A stretch of 64,000 bases of DNA from Desulfosediminicola flagellatus (GTDB taxonomy: Bacteria > Desulfobacterota > Desulfobulbia > Desulfobulbales > Desulfocapsaceae). Under the pieces are notes generated by a model. That model had not been told where the DNA came from, searched no databases, and worked only from the letters and a program-made list of their open reading frames with translations. Position 1 is the stretch's first letter, and each line of letters starts with the position of its first letter. The DNA lies in contig NZ_CP050698.1 of assembly GCF_005116655.2 (NCBI RefSeq), forward strand, positions 946,001-1,010,000, given 5' to 3'. Below, piece by piece: positions 26,279-35,870 of this stretch. Position numbers and translations under genes: made by a program.

Positions 26279-27223
26279 TTACGCAAACATCTGATCCACA
26301 GCCTCAAGAAATTGCTGCTCAGTTCTCGCTTTTTTCAATTTTTTCATAACTTTATCCTTTCCTGGGAACGAATAGGCGAGATAGAGCCAGAGTTGCTTCA
26401 TTTTTCCCATAAAGTGGCCGGGGCCAAAGAGTTTATCCTGATAGGCCTCGCATAATTCATCATGGAAATCCCGAATTCTCTTTTTTCGAATCTCTGTATC
26501 TGTTTCAACCTTTCCTTTCAATTCTTCTGCGAGAAATGGATTGGCAAGAACACCGCGGCCGATCATCCAGTGTGAGATTTGTGGAAAACGCTCAGATAGA
26601 TCTTCATAGATTTTGACCGAGGTTATGTCGCCGTTGTAGACCACATGATGGTTGGTGAGTTGCAAGCACTCAGCAAAACCATCAGGATCAGTCTTGCCCT
26701 TGTACATTTGTTTACCGAGTCTTGGGTGGATAATAATCTCTTCAAGCGGGTAATCATTAAGGCGCGGTATGAGGTTGAGGCTTTCTGTTTTTTCAATAAA
26801 ACCAAGCCGCATTTTTATTGAAACTTTTGCAGAAAGACGTGGGATTACAGTATCCAGCACTTCAATGATTTGATCAGGGTAGGGCAGTAAGCCGGAACCT
26901 CGACCTTTGTTGGCGACCATCGGCGCAGGACATCCGAGATTCCAGTTGATGCGGGTGTAGCCGAGATCTTCAAGTTGTAATGCGAGATGAAGAAATTCAT
27001 CTCCATTATTATTGAGCAGCTGAGGGATGATTTCGAGCTGACGGTTATCTTCCGGGAAGACGTCGGCCAGCATGTTTTTCTTTTTACTTGGATTCTTCTG
27101 GGGATTGAGAAATGGAGCAATTGCTATATCAAAACCACCAAAATGGTTTGTGAAAACATTTCTAAAAAGTGCTTCAGTGATACCGCGTAAAGGAGCCAGG
27201 TATAAATAAGGTGTTGCAGTCAT
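26279..27223 (-). CDS. tRNA-dihydrouridine synthase (Dus family)
   Basis: A 314-residue FMN enzyme that reduces uridines in the tRNA D loop. The TIM barrel begins YLYLAPLRGITEALFRNVF. The catalytic cysteine is in RINWNLGCPAPMVANKGRG. RLGFIEKTESLNLIP, IIIHPRLGKQMYKG and VVYNGDI..WMIGRGVLANPFL complete the expected motifs. I use ATG 27223 (MTATPYLYLAPL), where similarity to the family begins; a frame reaching 27466 overlaps the neighbouring MscS gene and is not needed. It follows the MscS-like gene on the same strand with a 46-base gap. Confidence 0.94.
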   Translation of the reverse strand: MTATPYLYLAPLRGITEALFRNVFTNHFGGFDIAIAPFLNPQKNPSKKKNMLADVFPEDNRQLEIIPQLLNNNGDEFLHLALQLEDLGYTRINWNLGCPAPMVANKGRGSGLLPYPDQIIEVLDTVIPRLSAKVSIKMRLGFIEKTESLNLIPRLNDYPLEEIIIHPRLGKQMYKGKTDPDGFAECLQLTNHHVVYNGDITSVKIYEDLSERFPQISHWMIGRGVLANPFLAEELKGKVETDTEIRKKRIRDFHDELCEAYQDKLFGPGHFMGKMKQLWLYLAYSFPGKDKVMKKLKKARTEQQFLEAVDQMFA

Positions 27224-27269
27224 GCTATATACGTTTCTTTTAAAAGTGAATGAGTGAGTAAAATCCTGA

Positions 27270-28520
27270 TCATGAACACTGTAGTGATCGGATGTCTGCA
27301 CCGCTGGGGCTCTGAAATACAGATAAACCAAATTCCGGTGCGGCCGCCAGAAGGTGGTCAAAGATATCAGCCTGAATTGCTTCGTAATTAGCCCAGGCCT
27401 GATCTTTGGAGAAAACGTAGAGTTCAAGAGGAAGGCCCGTCTCTGTCGGCGGTAATTGTCGAACAAGAAAGGTCATGTCGTCATGAATTTGGGGATTGTT
27501 TTTCAGGTAGGCAATAATATACGCTCTGAAAATGCCGATATTTGTCTGTCGACGGCCATTGATGATAGTCGAATCATCGATTGTATGTTCCTGATTGTAT
27601 GTTTGTATCTCTGCCTGCTTTTTCTGTACATAATCAGTGATCAGATGAAAGTGTGAAAATCTTTCAAGCATAGCGTCATCACAGAACGTAACTGATTGTA
27701 TATCGATACTGATTGATCGCTTGATTCTTCTGCCGCCCGATTCGCTCATGCCGCGCCAGTTTTTAAACGATGAAGAGACGAGAGCGTAGGTGGGAATGGT
27801 TGTAACTGTCTTGTCCCAGTTTTGAACCCGTATGCAGTTGATGCTCATATCGATCACATCACCATCAGCTCCGTACTGCTCCATCTCAATCCAGTCACCC
27901 ATGCGGATCATATCGGTTGACGTCAGTTGGACTGAGGCGACGAAACCCAGGATAGTATCTTTAAATACCAGCATGGTGACAGCTGTCAATCCACCGAGAA
28001 CCGAAATTATGCCCCACGGCGATTTACCCGTGAAAATGGATATTATAAAAATTGCACCAAGCAAAATAGTGATAATTTTACCGGCATCAGTGTATCCGGC
28101 CAGGCTGCTGCCTTTATGTTTGCGAAGAATGCGGTGAATATCATTTATTGAAGAAAGCAGCGCAAGAAGGCTGAACACGGTGATCAGTACAAAGCCTGTC
28201 ATGACCATCCGTCGTGCAAGCAGGTATGTACTGCCTGCAGGATCAAGCAAAGCATCTATTGAAACAGAGATGATGGCCAGAGGAACAAACCAGCTTATTT
28301 TAGTAAGCAGACGGTTGTTGGCAAGAGGGTCGTCCCATCGATAGGAATTTGTTTGAATCCAGTTGGTAAGGACGTGGAGTAAGGTGCGTCGCACAATCCA
28401 GGTTGCCATAGCTGCACCGATGCAGACTGCTATAAATATACAGCTGCTTGTGATGATTTCAGCGAGTGCCGGACTGAGATCAAGCGCTGTTAATCTGGCT
28501 GTCAGCCAGTCTGTTTTCAT
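27270..28520 (-). CDS. MscS-family mechanosensitive channel (YbdG-like)
   Basis: A 416-residue membrane protein. Five hydrophobic segments (about residues 18-42, 72-90, 98-120, 145-165, 168-190) precede the MscS beta domain (FVASVQLTSTDMIRMGDWIE, DVIDMSINCIRVQNWDKTV, TIPTYALVSSSFKNW). The C-terminal alpha/beta region ends about residue 405 and is longer than in E. coli MscS, resembling YbdG. It would open under osmotic down-shock. The dus gene follows on the same strand. Confidence 0.92.
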   Translation of the reverse strand: MKTDWLTARLTALDLSPALAEIITSSCIFIAVCIGAAMATWIVRRTLLHVLTNWIQTNSYRWDDPLANNRLLTKISWFVPLAIISVSIDALLDPAGSTYLLARRMVMTGFVLITVFSLLALLSSINDIHRILRKHKGSSLAGYTDAGKIITILLGAIFIISIFTGKSPWGIISVLGGLTAVTMLVFKDTILGFVASVQLTSTDMIRMGDWIEMEQYGADGDVIDMSINCIRVQNWDKTVTTIPTYALVSSSFKNWRGMSESGGRRIKRSISIDIQSVTFCDDAMLERFSHFHLITDYVQKKQAEIQTYNQEHTIDDSTIINGRRQTNIGIFRAYIIAYLKNNPQIHDDMTFLVRQLPPTETGLPLELYVFSKDQAWANYEAIQADIFDHLLAAAPEFGLSVFQSPSGADIRSLQCS

Positions 28521-28685
28521 AACTGATCCTATGCTTATTAGATGCTAAATGTAGGTGGTTTCAGTAATTTGTCTGCTTTAGTGGCGACCAGTCAACATGC
28601 GTTTTTGCAGGGCTATCGAAAATATTTCAAATATGGTAAACTGCGGGGTCGAGCAGGGGTACCTGCAAAGACATCACTATAGTAA

Positions 28686-30188
28686 ATGGCAATGGAAAAA
28701 GAAAGTAAGCTGCACGAAAGAATGGAGAGCATTGGTAATTTATCTGCCAGCTTTCCTGATATAGTTATTGAAGCGCTGATCTCCGTTGCAAGGAATCGCA
28801 GCACTGAAATCTACTGTGTAGGTGGAACTGTGCGAGATTGGCTGCTCGGTAAGCAGCCGAATGATCTGGATCTTACCGTTTCCAGGGACGCAGAACTCTT
28901 TTGCCGCGAACTGATGCGGGAGTTGCGGGGGGGCACGTATGTGCAGCTTGGCACAGAGGAGGAAGAAGCTGCTCGAGTTGTCTGGAATGGCCTTGATATA
29001 GATATCTCTTCTTTTCGTGGAAATACCATCACTATAGAAGATGATCTGGCGCTTAGGGATTTTTCAATAAACGGTTTGGCCGTTGGACTAACTGCTTTGG
29101 CTGATGGTGTTGGCGCGAAGGCGATCATTGACCCGATGCGTGGCCTTGCCGATTTACAGTCTGGATCATTGCATCATTTCCCTAAAGCATTTGAAAATGA
29201 TCCATTGCGGCTTGTTCGTGCTTTCAGATTTATGGCTACTCTGGGATTTGAAATTTGTGAAGAGACTAAGAGTGCCATAGCAGAAAATGCAGAAGCAATA
29301 ACCACAGTGGCCGCAGAGCGGGTGCATTACGAGCTTGATAAGATCATGCTGTCATCAGAGAGTAGTAATGTGCTCTGGGCAATGCATAAAACTGGACTGC
29401 TGAAGCATATTATTCCTGAGTTATATGAGGGAAGCGGTGTTAAGCAGCCGGGTTTTCACCATCTGGATGTGTTCCATCATAATTTTCAGGCACTGCGCGA
29501 AATGGAACGGCTACTGAAACAGCCTTCGGTCATTTACCCGCATTGTGCTAATGAGATAACACAATATCTCGAATGTGATCGGGTACGCGTTTGTCTCAAA
29601 TGGGCAGCTTTACTGCATGATGTTGGCAAACCTGCAGCGCAGGGAGAAACAGCCGATGAATCACGTGTCACCTTTTATGGTCATGATGAAATCGGCAAAA
29701 AACAATTTGAAGGGTTTGCCAGAAGGCTGAAATGGAGTAATGAGGACCGCGACAGAGCTGCGGGACTGATTGCTATGCATATGCACCCATTTCATCTCTG
29801 CACAGTTCAGCGGCAAAAGAAGATATCTCCAAGAGCTGCGCTAAAATTATGCAGAAAAGCGGGTGAGGACTTGCACGGTGTGTTTTTACTGGCGATGTCA
29901 GACAGCCTGGCAAGCCTGGGGGAACTGAAACCAGAGGATATTGAGGAAGAACTGGTTCATCTCTATAGAGATGTTACTGATATATACAGAGAACATATCC
30001 TGCCTGCCTTGAGTGGGCCTCCACTTTTGGGTGGAAGCGATCTTATACGTGAATTTGGTCTGACGCCAGGGCCGATTTTTTCAGAAATTCTTGACGAATT
30101 GCAGTCGTTGCAGGTTGAGGGGCAGGTAAATACTCGAGATGATGCCTTGGCCTGGGTCGAGAAATTTCTTAGCAGGCAGCAAGGGTAG
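28686..30188 (+). CDS. CCA tRNA nucleotidyltransferase family protein with HD domain
   Basis: A 500-residue protein of the class II nucleotidyltransferase/poly(A) polymerase family. The head domain has YCVGGTVRDWLLG and NDLDLTV (catalytic D-x-D), ALRDFSINGLAV, and DPMRGLADLQSG. The neck shows ENDPLRLVRAFRFMATLGF. An HD domain follows (WAALLHDVGKPAAQGE and YGHDEIGKKQFEGFARRL). It matures tRNA 3' ends by adding CCA or A. Since the tRNA gene in this window encodes CCA, it could also act in repair. Two ATGs (28686, 28692) are possible starts. Confidence 0.9.
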   Translation: MAMEKESKLHERMESIGNLSASFPDIVIEALISVARNRSTEIYCVGGTVRDWLLGKQPNDLDLTVSRDAELFCRELMRELRGGTYVQLGTEEEEAARVVWNGLDIDISSFRGNTITIEDDLALRDFSINGLAVGLTALADGVGAKAIIDPMRGLADLQSGSLHHFPKAFENDPLRLVRAFRFMATLGFEICEETKSAIAENAEAITTVAAERVHYELDKIMLSSESSNVLWAMHKTGLLKHIIPELYEGSGVKQPGFHHLDVFHHNFQALREMERLLKQPSVIYPHCANEITQYLECDRVRVCLKWAALLHDVGKPAAQGETADESRVTFYGHDEIGKKQFEGFARRLKWSNEDRDRAAGLIAMHMHPFHLCTVQRQKKISPRAALKLCRKAGEDLHGVFLLAMSDSLASLGELKPEDIEEELVHLYRDVTDIYREHILPALSGPPLLGGSDLIREFGLTPGPIFSEILDELQSLQVEGQVNTRDDALAWVEKFLSRQQG

Positions 30189-30258
30189 AAGAACGGGGCC
30201 ACAGAGAGTAATGGCTGGCCTGTTTCGTCTTGTCAAAGAAAAGTAAATGGACTAAAAA

Positions 30259-30882
30259 GTGCGTAAAGTTAGAGATTATTATGCCCAAAAGGCAAAAAAA
30301 GACAAATATCCAGCTCGTTCCATCTATAAGTTGGAGGAGGCTCAGCAAAAGTACAACTTTTTGCGTCGAGGCGACAGTGTACTGGATATCGGTTGTTATC
30401 CGGGGAGCTGGTCACTCTTTGCAGCAGAAGTTGTCGGCCCAAAAGGTGTTGTAGTAGGGGTTGATCTGCAGGAGGCTGATCAGGTTCCGCGTCCGGACAG
30501 TGCGAAAATCCACTGGATGTGTCAGGATATCCGTGATGAGGATTTCGTGAAAAACGTTCGTCGGATAAGACCTTCTTTCAGAGTATTGATTTCTGATATT
30601 GCTCCTAAAACTACAGGTAGCCGTTGGACCGATGCTCAGCAGTCAATGATTCTGGTTGAGGAGACATTGAGAATAGCTGAAATGCTGTTGTTGCCCAAAG
30701 GTCACTATATCGTAAAGGTATTTCAGGGCGAAGATTTCCCCGATTTTGTTCAGGGATTAAAAAAACGTTTTGATATGGTCAAGGTCATTAAGCCCGATAG
30801 TTCCAGAGTTGAGAGCCGGGAGGTTTTTGTTTTAGGGATGGGTTTTAAGAAGCAACCGCCTGGAGCTGGCGGTACAAAATAA
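30259..30882 (+). CDS. rlmE: 23S rRNA 2'-O-ribose methyltransferase RlmE (FtsJ/RrmJ)
   Basis: A 207-residue methyltransferase. DYYAQKAKKDKYPARSIYKL precedes the SAM-binding DSVLDIGCYPGSWSLFAAE and the catalytic K-D-K-E set: K near ARSIYKL, D in ISDIAPKTTG, K in GHYIVKVFQGED and E in RVESREVFVLG. It methylates U2552-equivalent in 23S rRNA. It starts at GTG 30259 with a weak GGA upstream; a different upstream frame (SKKSKWTKK) looks like an RlmE N-terminus and may mark a frame slip in the A-run at 30252-30256. The yebC gene follows. Confidence 0.93.
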   Translation: MRKVRDYYAQKAKKDKYPARSIYKLEEAQQKYNFLRRGDSVLDIGCYPGSWSLFAAEVVGPKGVVVGVDLQEADQVPRPDSAKIHWMCQDIRDEDFVKNVRRIRPSFRVLISDIAPKTTGSRWTDAQQSMILVEETLRIAEMLLLPKGHYIVKVFQGEDFPDFVQGLKKRFDMVKVIKPDSSRVESREVFVLGMGFKKQPPGAGGTK

Positions 30883-30968
30883 CATGAAGAAAGAAATGGG
30901 ATAAACCGGGGCAAATTGCTCCGGTTATCACTTTTTAGCAAACTAGATAACACTATATAGGAAGAAAT

Positions 30969-31718
30969 ATGGCTGGACATTCTAAATGGGCTAATATCAA
31001 GCACAAGAAAGGCGCGGTAGACGCCAAACGAGGAAAGATTTTCACCCGGCTCATTAAAGAGATCACGGTAGCTGCCCGAATGGGCGGTGGCGATATTGAT
31101 GGCAATCCGCGTCTTCGAAGTGCGGTTGCAACTGCCAAGTCTGAGAACATGCCGAAGGATAACATCAACCGAGCCATCAAGAAAGGTACAGGCGAGCTTG
31201 AAGGTGAAGTGTATGATGAGATCCTCTATGAGGGATACGGTCCCGGTGGTGTTGCGGTACTTGTTGAGTGTATGACCGACAATCGTAACAGGACTGTCGC
31301 TGATATTCGTCACTACTTCTCTAAAAGTAACGGTAATCTCGGTGAGTCTGGTTGTGTTGCCTGGATGTTTGATAAAAAAGGTTTGATAATTGTCGACAAG
31401 TCAGTGATGTCTGAAGACGAGTTGATGGATATTGCACTTGATGCCGGTGCCGAGGATGTTGTCGAGGAAGAGGACGGTTTTCAGGTACTGACCGCTCCGG
31501 AGGATTTTGACGAGGTTCGTGAAGCTATGGAAAAGGCAGGTGTTGTAATGTCCAGCGCCGAGGTTACCATGGTTCCGCAGAACACCGTTGATGTCACCGA
31601 AGAGAATGTTGCTAAGTCACTTATCAAACTGCTTGATAATCTGGAAGAGCATGACGATGTTCAGAATGTTCACGCCAACTTTGATATTGATGATTCCCTG
31701 ATGGAGAAAATCTCCTAA
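30969..31718 (+). CDS. yebC: YebC/PmpR-family protein
   Basis: A 249-residue protein of the TACO1/YebC family. It starts with the invariant [15 protein letters not shown], then [40 protein letters not shown] and the acidic third domain. Members are reported as transcriptional regulators and, for some, as helping ribosomes through stalling sequences. GGAAGAAAT precedes the ATG. It lies upstream of ruvCAB, its common neighbour in many bacteria. Confidence 0.97.
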   Translation: MAGHSKWANIKHKKGAVDAKRGKIFTRLIKEITVAARMGGGDIDGNPRLRSAVATAKSENMPKDNINRAIKKGTGELEGEVYDEILYEGYGPGGVAVLVECMTDNRNRTVADIRHYFSKSNGNLGESGCVAWMFDKKGLIIVDKSVMSEDELMDIALDAGAEDVVEEEDGFQVLTAPEDFDEVREAMEKAGVVMSSAEVTMVPQNTVDVTEENVAKSLIKLLDNLEEHDDVQNVHANFDIDDSLMEKIS

Positions 31719-31784
31719 GGGGATTGTTGTAGTTTTATACTATCTCCCGCTGTTTGGGCGGGAGGTAATTACGTAGGCGGCAAG

Positions 31785-32258
31785 ATGGAGCGTGTCATTG
31801 GCATAGACCCCGGTTCAAGGGTGACCGGCTACGGAGTAGTCGATATTTCCCCCGGTAAACTGCTATTTGTTGCTTGCGGAACAATCAGGACGAATCAGAA
31901 ATATCCGTTTGCACATCGGCTCAATGAGATTTTTGAGGGAATAAACGAGGTAATTCAGCTTCACAATCCGGTTGTGGCAGCTGTAGAAGATGTGTTTCTT
32001 GCCAGTAATCCGCGATCGGCCTTAAAGCTCGGACATGCACGTGGCGCAGCGGTTGTTGCGGCTATGCAGAACGGACTTGCTGTTCACGACTATAGCCCTC
32101 GGGCGGTCAAGCAGGCGGTGGTCGGTTATGGGCAGGCTGAGAAAAGCCAGGTTCAGCATATGGTAAAGGTATTGCTTGAGCTATCCGGTTCTCCGAGCAC
32201 AGACGCTGCTGATGCTCTTGGCGTGGCTATCTGCCATGCTAATCAATTTCGGTTTTAG
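31785..32258 (+). CDS. ruvC: Holliday junction endonuclease RuvC
   Basis: A 157-residue nuclease. The four acidic catalytic residues are in GIDPGSRVTGYGVV (first D), AAVEDVFLASNP (E) and PSTDAADALGVAICH (two D). KLGHARGAAV and GYGQAEKSQVQHMV match the family. It cuts Holliday junctions moved by RuvAB. AGGCGGCAAG precedes the ATG. ruvA follows after 6 bases. Confidence 0.97.
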   Translation: MERVIGIDPGSRVTGYGVVDISPGKLLFVACGTIRTNQKYPFAHRLNEIFEGINEVIQLHNPVVAAVEDVFLASNPRSALKLGHARGAAVVAAMQNGLAVHDYSPRAVKQAVVGYGQAEKSQVQHMVKVLLELSGSPSTDAADALGVAICHANQFRF

Positions 32259-32264
32259 GATTTT

Positions 32265-32885
32265 ATGATTGCAACACTTACAGGAGTAGTACAGGCGATA
32301 TACACAGATCGGGCTGTAATAGATGTGAGAGGGGTAGGGTACGAGGTGTTTCTCTCAGCCGATGGTGTGTCGCGACTTCCTGAAAAGGGGGGAGAAACCT
32401 TCCTGCATATTCATACTAATGTGCGTGAGGATGCATTTGTTTTATTCGGTTTTCCTGAAGAGGACGAGAAGGAGATGTTCCTTACCTTGAAAACAGTTTC
32501 AGGTATAGGGCCGAAACTCGCATTGGGAATGCTCTCCGGAATGCGGGTTGCTGATTTAAGCCAGGCAATCACTGAAAAAGATATTAAGCGGCTGACTACT
32601 CTTCAGGGGGTAGGTAAAAAAACAGCTGAGCGTGTTTGTGTAGAGTTGAAAGACAAGGTGTCCGGTTTTACTTCCGGTACTGTGGAATCCGCTGGTCGTC
32701 AGGCGGCTGCAGGTGTTAGTGGCTCCAATGTGATGGATGCTATTTCGGCGCTTTGCAATCTCGGCTATAATGATCCGGTTGCAAGAGAGGCGTTGACCTC
32801 TGTTAAGCGACAACTTGGTGATGATACATTTGCAACCCTGTCCGTAGAAGAGATGATCAGGGAAGGCTTGAAGGCACTCGCATGA
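32265..32885 (+). CDS. ruvA: Holliday junction DNA helicase subunit RuvA
   Basis: A 206-residue protein. The OB domain starts [20 protein letters not shown]. The two helix-hairpin-helix motifs are [15 protein letters not shown] and [18 protein letters not shown]. The flexible linker and C-terminal RuvB-binding domain ([16 protein letters not shown]) follow. It binds the four-way junction and recruits RuvB. It ends with a 4-base overlap into ruvB. Confidence 0.97.
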   Translation: MIATLTGVVQAIYTDRAVIDVRGVGYEVFLSADGVSRLPEKGGETFLHIHTNVREDAFVLFGFPEEDEKEMFLTLKTVSGIGPKLALGMLSGMRVADLSQAITEKDIKRLTTLQGVGKKTAERVCVELKDKVSGFTSGTVESAGRQAAAGVSGSNVMDAISALCNLGYNDPVAREALTSVKRQLGDDTFATLSVEEMIREGLKALA

Positions 32886-33946
32886 ATTTTGAGGAAGACA
32901 TTCAGGCAGGCAGTGACAGGTTGGTTGATCCGGAGCCGATTAGGCGCGAGGTTACTAACGATAACGCTCTCCGTCCGAAACGATTGACAGATTATATCGG
33001 CCAGGAACCTCTGCGAAAGAGCCTGGAGATATTTATTCAAGCAGCTCTTGGGCGTAATGAACCTTTGGATCACGTCCTTTTTCATGGTTTTCCAGGCCTT
33101 GGTAAAACCACACTTTCCTATATTATTGCCAACGAGATGGGAGCAGGGATTAAAGTCACTTCCGGGCCTGTTATTGAAAAACAGGGTGATCTGGCCGCGA
33201 TCCTGACCAGTCTTCAGGAAGGCGATGTTCTTTTCATAGATGAAATTCACCGTTTGAACCATGCTATTGAAGAGGTGCTGTATCCTGCAATGGAGGATTT
33301 TCAGCTGGATCTCATCATCGGCCAGGGGCCGGGAGCGCGTTCCATTAAGATGGATCTTCCTCGTTTTACGTTGATTGGTGCTACAACCCGTACGGGTCTT
33401 TTGACCCCGCCACTCAGAGATCGTTTTGGTGTTATCCTTCGGCTAGAATTCTACAGTCCTGAAGAACTGGTATCTATTGTTCAAAGGTCAGCCTCTATCT
33501 TAGGCATGACAATTGATGAATCGGGTGCGCTTGAGCTGGGCAGGAGATCGCGCGGTACTCCGCGTATTGCCAATAGGCTGCTGAGACGGGTTCGGGATTT
33601 TGCCGAAGTGGGTAAACATCCTGTGGTTAATACCGAAGTTGCTGATGATGCCTTGAATATGCTTGGTGTAGATCGTTTTGGCCTTGATGAGATGGACAGG
33701 CGAATAATGCTTACCATAATTGATAAATTTCAGGGTGGGCCAATCGGCCTTGAAACATTGGCTACCGTGGTCTGTGAAGAGAAAAACACCCTTGAAGATG
33801 TGTATGAACCATTTCTGATCCAATCTGGTTTCCTTAAGAGAACCCCGCGAGGACGAGTTGCTACGCGAATGGCTTATGAGCACTTTCATAGAAAGGTGCC
33901 ACGACCTGCCGCTGTACAGCCCGGTCTGTTCGGGGATAATGATTAA
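32882..33946 (+). CDS. ruvB: Holliday junction branch migration ATPase RuvB
   Basis: A 354-residue AAA+ motor. [20 protein letters not shown], Walker [17 protein letters not shown], Walker [14 protein letters not shown], sensor 1 [20 protein letters not shown] with the arginine finger, and the winged helix ([14 protein letters not shown]) are all present. It drives branch migration with RuvA. The ATG overlaps the ruvA stop. ruvCAB forms one operon, with panB 45 bases downstream. Confidence 0.98.
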   Translation: MNFEEDIQAGSDRLVDPEPIRREVTNDNALRPKRLTDYIGQEPLRKSLEIFIQAALGRNEPLDHVLFHGFPGLGKTTLSYIIANEMGAGIKVTSGPVIEKQGDLAAILTSLQEGDVLFIDEIHRLNHAIEEVLYPAMEDFQLDLIIGQGPGARSIKMDLPRFTLIGATTRTGLLTPPLRDRFGVILRLEFYSPEELVSIVQRSASILGMTIDESGALELGRRSRGTPRIANRLLRRVRDFAEVGKHPVVNTEVADDALNMLGVDRFGLDEMDRRIMLTIIDKFQGGPIGLETLATVVCEEKNTLEDVYEPFLIQSGFLKRTPRGRVATRMAYEHFHRKVPRPAAVQPGLFGDND

Positions 33947-33991
33947 CCGGCTGCGTTACCTTTAAACGCAGAAATCAAAGCGAGTAAGAAA

Positions 33992-34822
33992 ATGGGAAAA
34001 ACTGTAAAAGATTTTCTGACAATGAAAAAAGCTGGTGAAAAAATCACTATGCTTACCGCCTATGACGCTGCCATGTCTCGCCTGCTGAGTAACTGTGAAG
34101 TGGATATGTTGCTGGTGGGTGATTCACTTGGAATGGTTGTGCTTGGGTATGACTCGACTGTGCCGGTAACGATGGATCAGATGATTCATCATTCGTCTGC
34201 AGTCAGGCGAGGAGCGCCGGATGCCTTTGTTGTCGGTGATATGCCTTTTGGCTCATATCAGACCGGTGTACGTGATGCGACGAAAAACGCGCTTCGACTT
34301 GTAAAAGAAGCGGGGTGCGATGCTGTAAAACTTGAAGGCGGAATTGAAGTGTGTGAGGTGGTTGAAACACTTGTTCGCTCTGGCATTTCTGTAGTTGGCC
34401 ATCTGGGACTTACTCCTCAGACTGCATCTCAGCTTGGCGGTTATAAGGTACAGGGAAAAGATATTACCGGTGCCAAAAAAATGATCGAGGATGCCCGTGC
34501 GCTTCAGGCTGCCGGAGCATTCTGTTTGGTGCTGGAGTGTGTTCCTTCTGAACTTGCGACGATTATTTCAAATGCACTTGAGATTCCGACAATTGGCATT
34601 GGAGCTGGTGGTGGATGTGACGGACAAGTATTGGTTATAAATGATTTGCTTGGAATGTTTGAGAAATTTGTTCCAAAATTTGTTAAGCAATACCAAAACC
34701 TCGCTCCTGAAATGCGGGAAGGTGTCAAGCAGTATGTTGCCGAAGTGAAGGCTGGAGATTTTCCCGCAGCTGATCAGAGCTTCAGTTGCAATACCGATTA
34801 CTCGGAGTTGTCTGACGATTGA
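33992..34822 (+). CDS. panB: 3-methyl-2-oxobutanoate hydroxymethyltransferase
   Basis: A 276-residue TIM-barrel enzyme. It makes ketopantoate from 2-oxoisovalerate and methylenetetrahydrofolate, the first committed step to pantothenate and coenzyme A. Family signatures are KITMLTAYDAAMSRLL, LLVGDSLGMVVLGYDSTVPV, MPFGSYQTG, GCDAVKLEGG, VVGHLGLTPQ and TIGIGAGGGCDGQVLVI. It follows ruvB closely and is followed by a terminator, so it may be the last gene of that transcript. panC and panD are not in the window. Confidence 0.97.
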   Translation: MGKTVKDFLTMKKAGEKITMLTAYDAAMSRLLSNCEVDMLLVGDSLGMVVLGYDSTVPVTMDQMIHHSSAVRRGAPDAFVVGDMPFGSYQTGVRDATKNALRLVKEAGCDAVKLEGGIEVCEVVETLVRSGISVVGHLGLTPQTASQLGGYKVQGKDITGAKKMIEDARALQAAGAFCLVLECVPSELATIISNALEIPTIGIGAGGGCDGQVLVINDLLGMFEKFVPKFVKQYQNLAPEMREGVKQYVAEVKAGDFPAADQSFSCNTDYSELSDD

Positions 34823-35317
34823 CCCTCACTAAAAGATATGTTGCACTTCTGGCCGCCTGGATTAAATTCCGGCGGCTTTTGTTTTTAGATCTCATTGCTG
34901 TTCAATTTTGGTGAGGACCCAAAATATTCAATATTTGAGATTTTTTTTCAATCTTCATTTCTGAAACAATGTGAATCATATCTACTTGGGAGTTACTCTC
35001 GTTTTCCAAAGTGAAGAACACGTGATTACAGCCTCTTCAGCGTTTAAAGTAGTGAAATCATTTTTCTCCCCACTTCGTACCCACTCTGTCCTGTTACTTT
35101 CTGAAATCACACAGTAAATTTTCGCTTTTGTCGTATGGGCTGAATGCATTGCAATCACTGGTGGAATGGGGTGACAGTGTGTTGGGCGATGATCGTAAAA
35201 TATTCAGGTTGTGACGCTGTATATGGAGTGGTGAACTTTTAGTGTCTACAACATATTGTGTAAATTGCCGGATTTCTAGGGCTAATCTTAGGTGCTTGAT
35301 CTTACGGATATTTTTCC
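34823..35317. other. Intergenic region between panB and the dcw cluster
   Basis: Holds the panB terminator near its left end. The rest is AT-rich with no supported frame. A 137-codon reverse frame (35094-35507) covers the mraZ promoter and operator and is rejected. Confidence 0.5.
34852..34886 (+). terminator. Intrinsic terminator after panB
   Basis: GCCGCC (34852-34857) pairs with GGCGGC (34871-34876), with partial extension inside the loop, followed by TTTTGTTTTT. Confidence 0.85.
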
Positions 35318-35345
35318 TTGACATGGGTAGCTGTGCTGTTATAAA
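35318..35345 (+). promoter_or_regulatory. Sigma-70-type promoter of the dcw cluster
   Basis: TTGACA (35318-35323), a 16-base spacer and TATAAA (35340-35345). Transcription would begin near 35352, just before the MraZ repeats. Confidence 0.8.
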
Positions 35346-35355
35346 TGAAGACAGG

Positions 35356-35395
35356 GTGGAGTAAAGTGGGAGAAAGGGGTGTAAAGTGGAGTATG
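35356..35395 (+). promoter_or_regulatory. MraZ operator: four tandem 10-bp repeats
   Basis: The repeats run without a gap: GTGGAGTAAA, GTGGGAGAAA, GGGGTGTAAA, GTGGAGTATG. A 10-bp spaced GTGG/TGGG repeat right after the promoter of mraZ is the known arrangement for MraZ autorepression, with each unit on the same face of the helix. It overlaps the transcription start region. Confidence 0.85.
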
Positions 35396-35408
35396 AGGCC
35401 TGAGGGGG

Positions 35409-35870
35409 CTGATTATCAAAAACAGATTCCGCAGCAGTTCTGAGCACACGCTGGATGGCAAGGGGCGATTGAACTTCCCCAGCCGTTTTCGTGATGTGCT
35501 TAATCAATATGATTCCAAGGTATTAATGGTTGCTCCTTGGGGAAAGTCACACCTGCGCGCATATCCCCTTTCCGAGTGGGAATCCTTTGAAGACACATTA
35601 ATGACTGAAGGTAAAAGGCAAAAGGATGTTGCCAAGTTTATGAGATATATCGTGAGCAGTGTTGTTGAATGCTCTCTTGATAAGCAGGGACGAATACTAC
35701 TACCACAGCGTTTGCGGGATGTAGCTAATCTCGATCGAGAGGTAGTTCTTTTAGGTACAATCAATCGTGTAGAGATTTGGAATAGAGAAGTCTGGGAGAA
35801 AGAAAACCAGGATACCAGTGAGAATTTTGAAGCTTTTGATGATCAGTTTGCTGAGATGGGGATTTTCTAA
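35409..35870 (+). CDS. mraZ: Transcriptional regulator MraZ (non-standard start codon)
   Basis: A roughly 153-residue protein with two AbrB-like SpoVT halves: FRSSSEHTLDGKGRLNFPSR and ECSLDKQGRILLPQRLR, each with the D-x-K/Q-G-R loop that binds DNA. It forms a ring that represses its own promoter. The conserved N-terminal strand is coded upstream of the first TTG (35469), but the frame opens at 35397 and holds no ATG, GTG or TTG before it. Candidates are CTG 35400, CTG 35409, ATT 35412 or ATC 35415. A one-base change in the G5 run at 35404-35408 would instead link it to ATG 35393. The start is therefore uncertain; identity is not. Confidence 0.88.
   Translation: MIIKNRFRSSSEHTLDGKGRLNFPSRFRDVLNQYDSKVLMVAPWGKSHLRAYPLSEWESFEDTLMTEGKRQKDVAKFMRYIVSSVVECSLDKQGRILLPQRLRDVANLDREVVLLGTINRVEIWNREVWEKENQDTSENFEAFDDQFAEMGIF

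Noticed and set aside
27224..27466. N-terminal extension of the Dus protein
   Set aside because: It would overlap the MscS-like gene by about 200 bases and has no similarity to Dus proteins; the family match begins at the internal ATG 27223.
30230..30454. Possible frameshifted N-terminus of rlmE (SKKSKWTKK in another frame)
   Set aside because: The frame from GTG 30259 already contains the full catalytic domain and a family-like start; the upstream similarity is too short to call a frameshift, so it is only noted in the gene entry.
35094..35507. 137-codon reverse frame over the mraZ upstream region
   Set aside because: It covers the promoter, the MraZ operator and the 5' part of mraZ on the opposite strand; not a gene.
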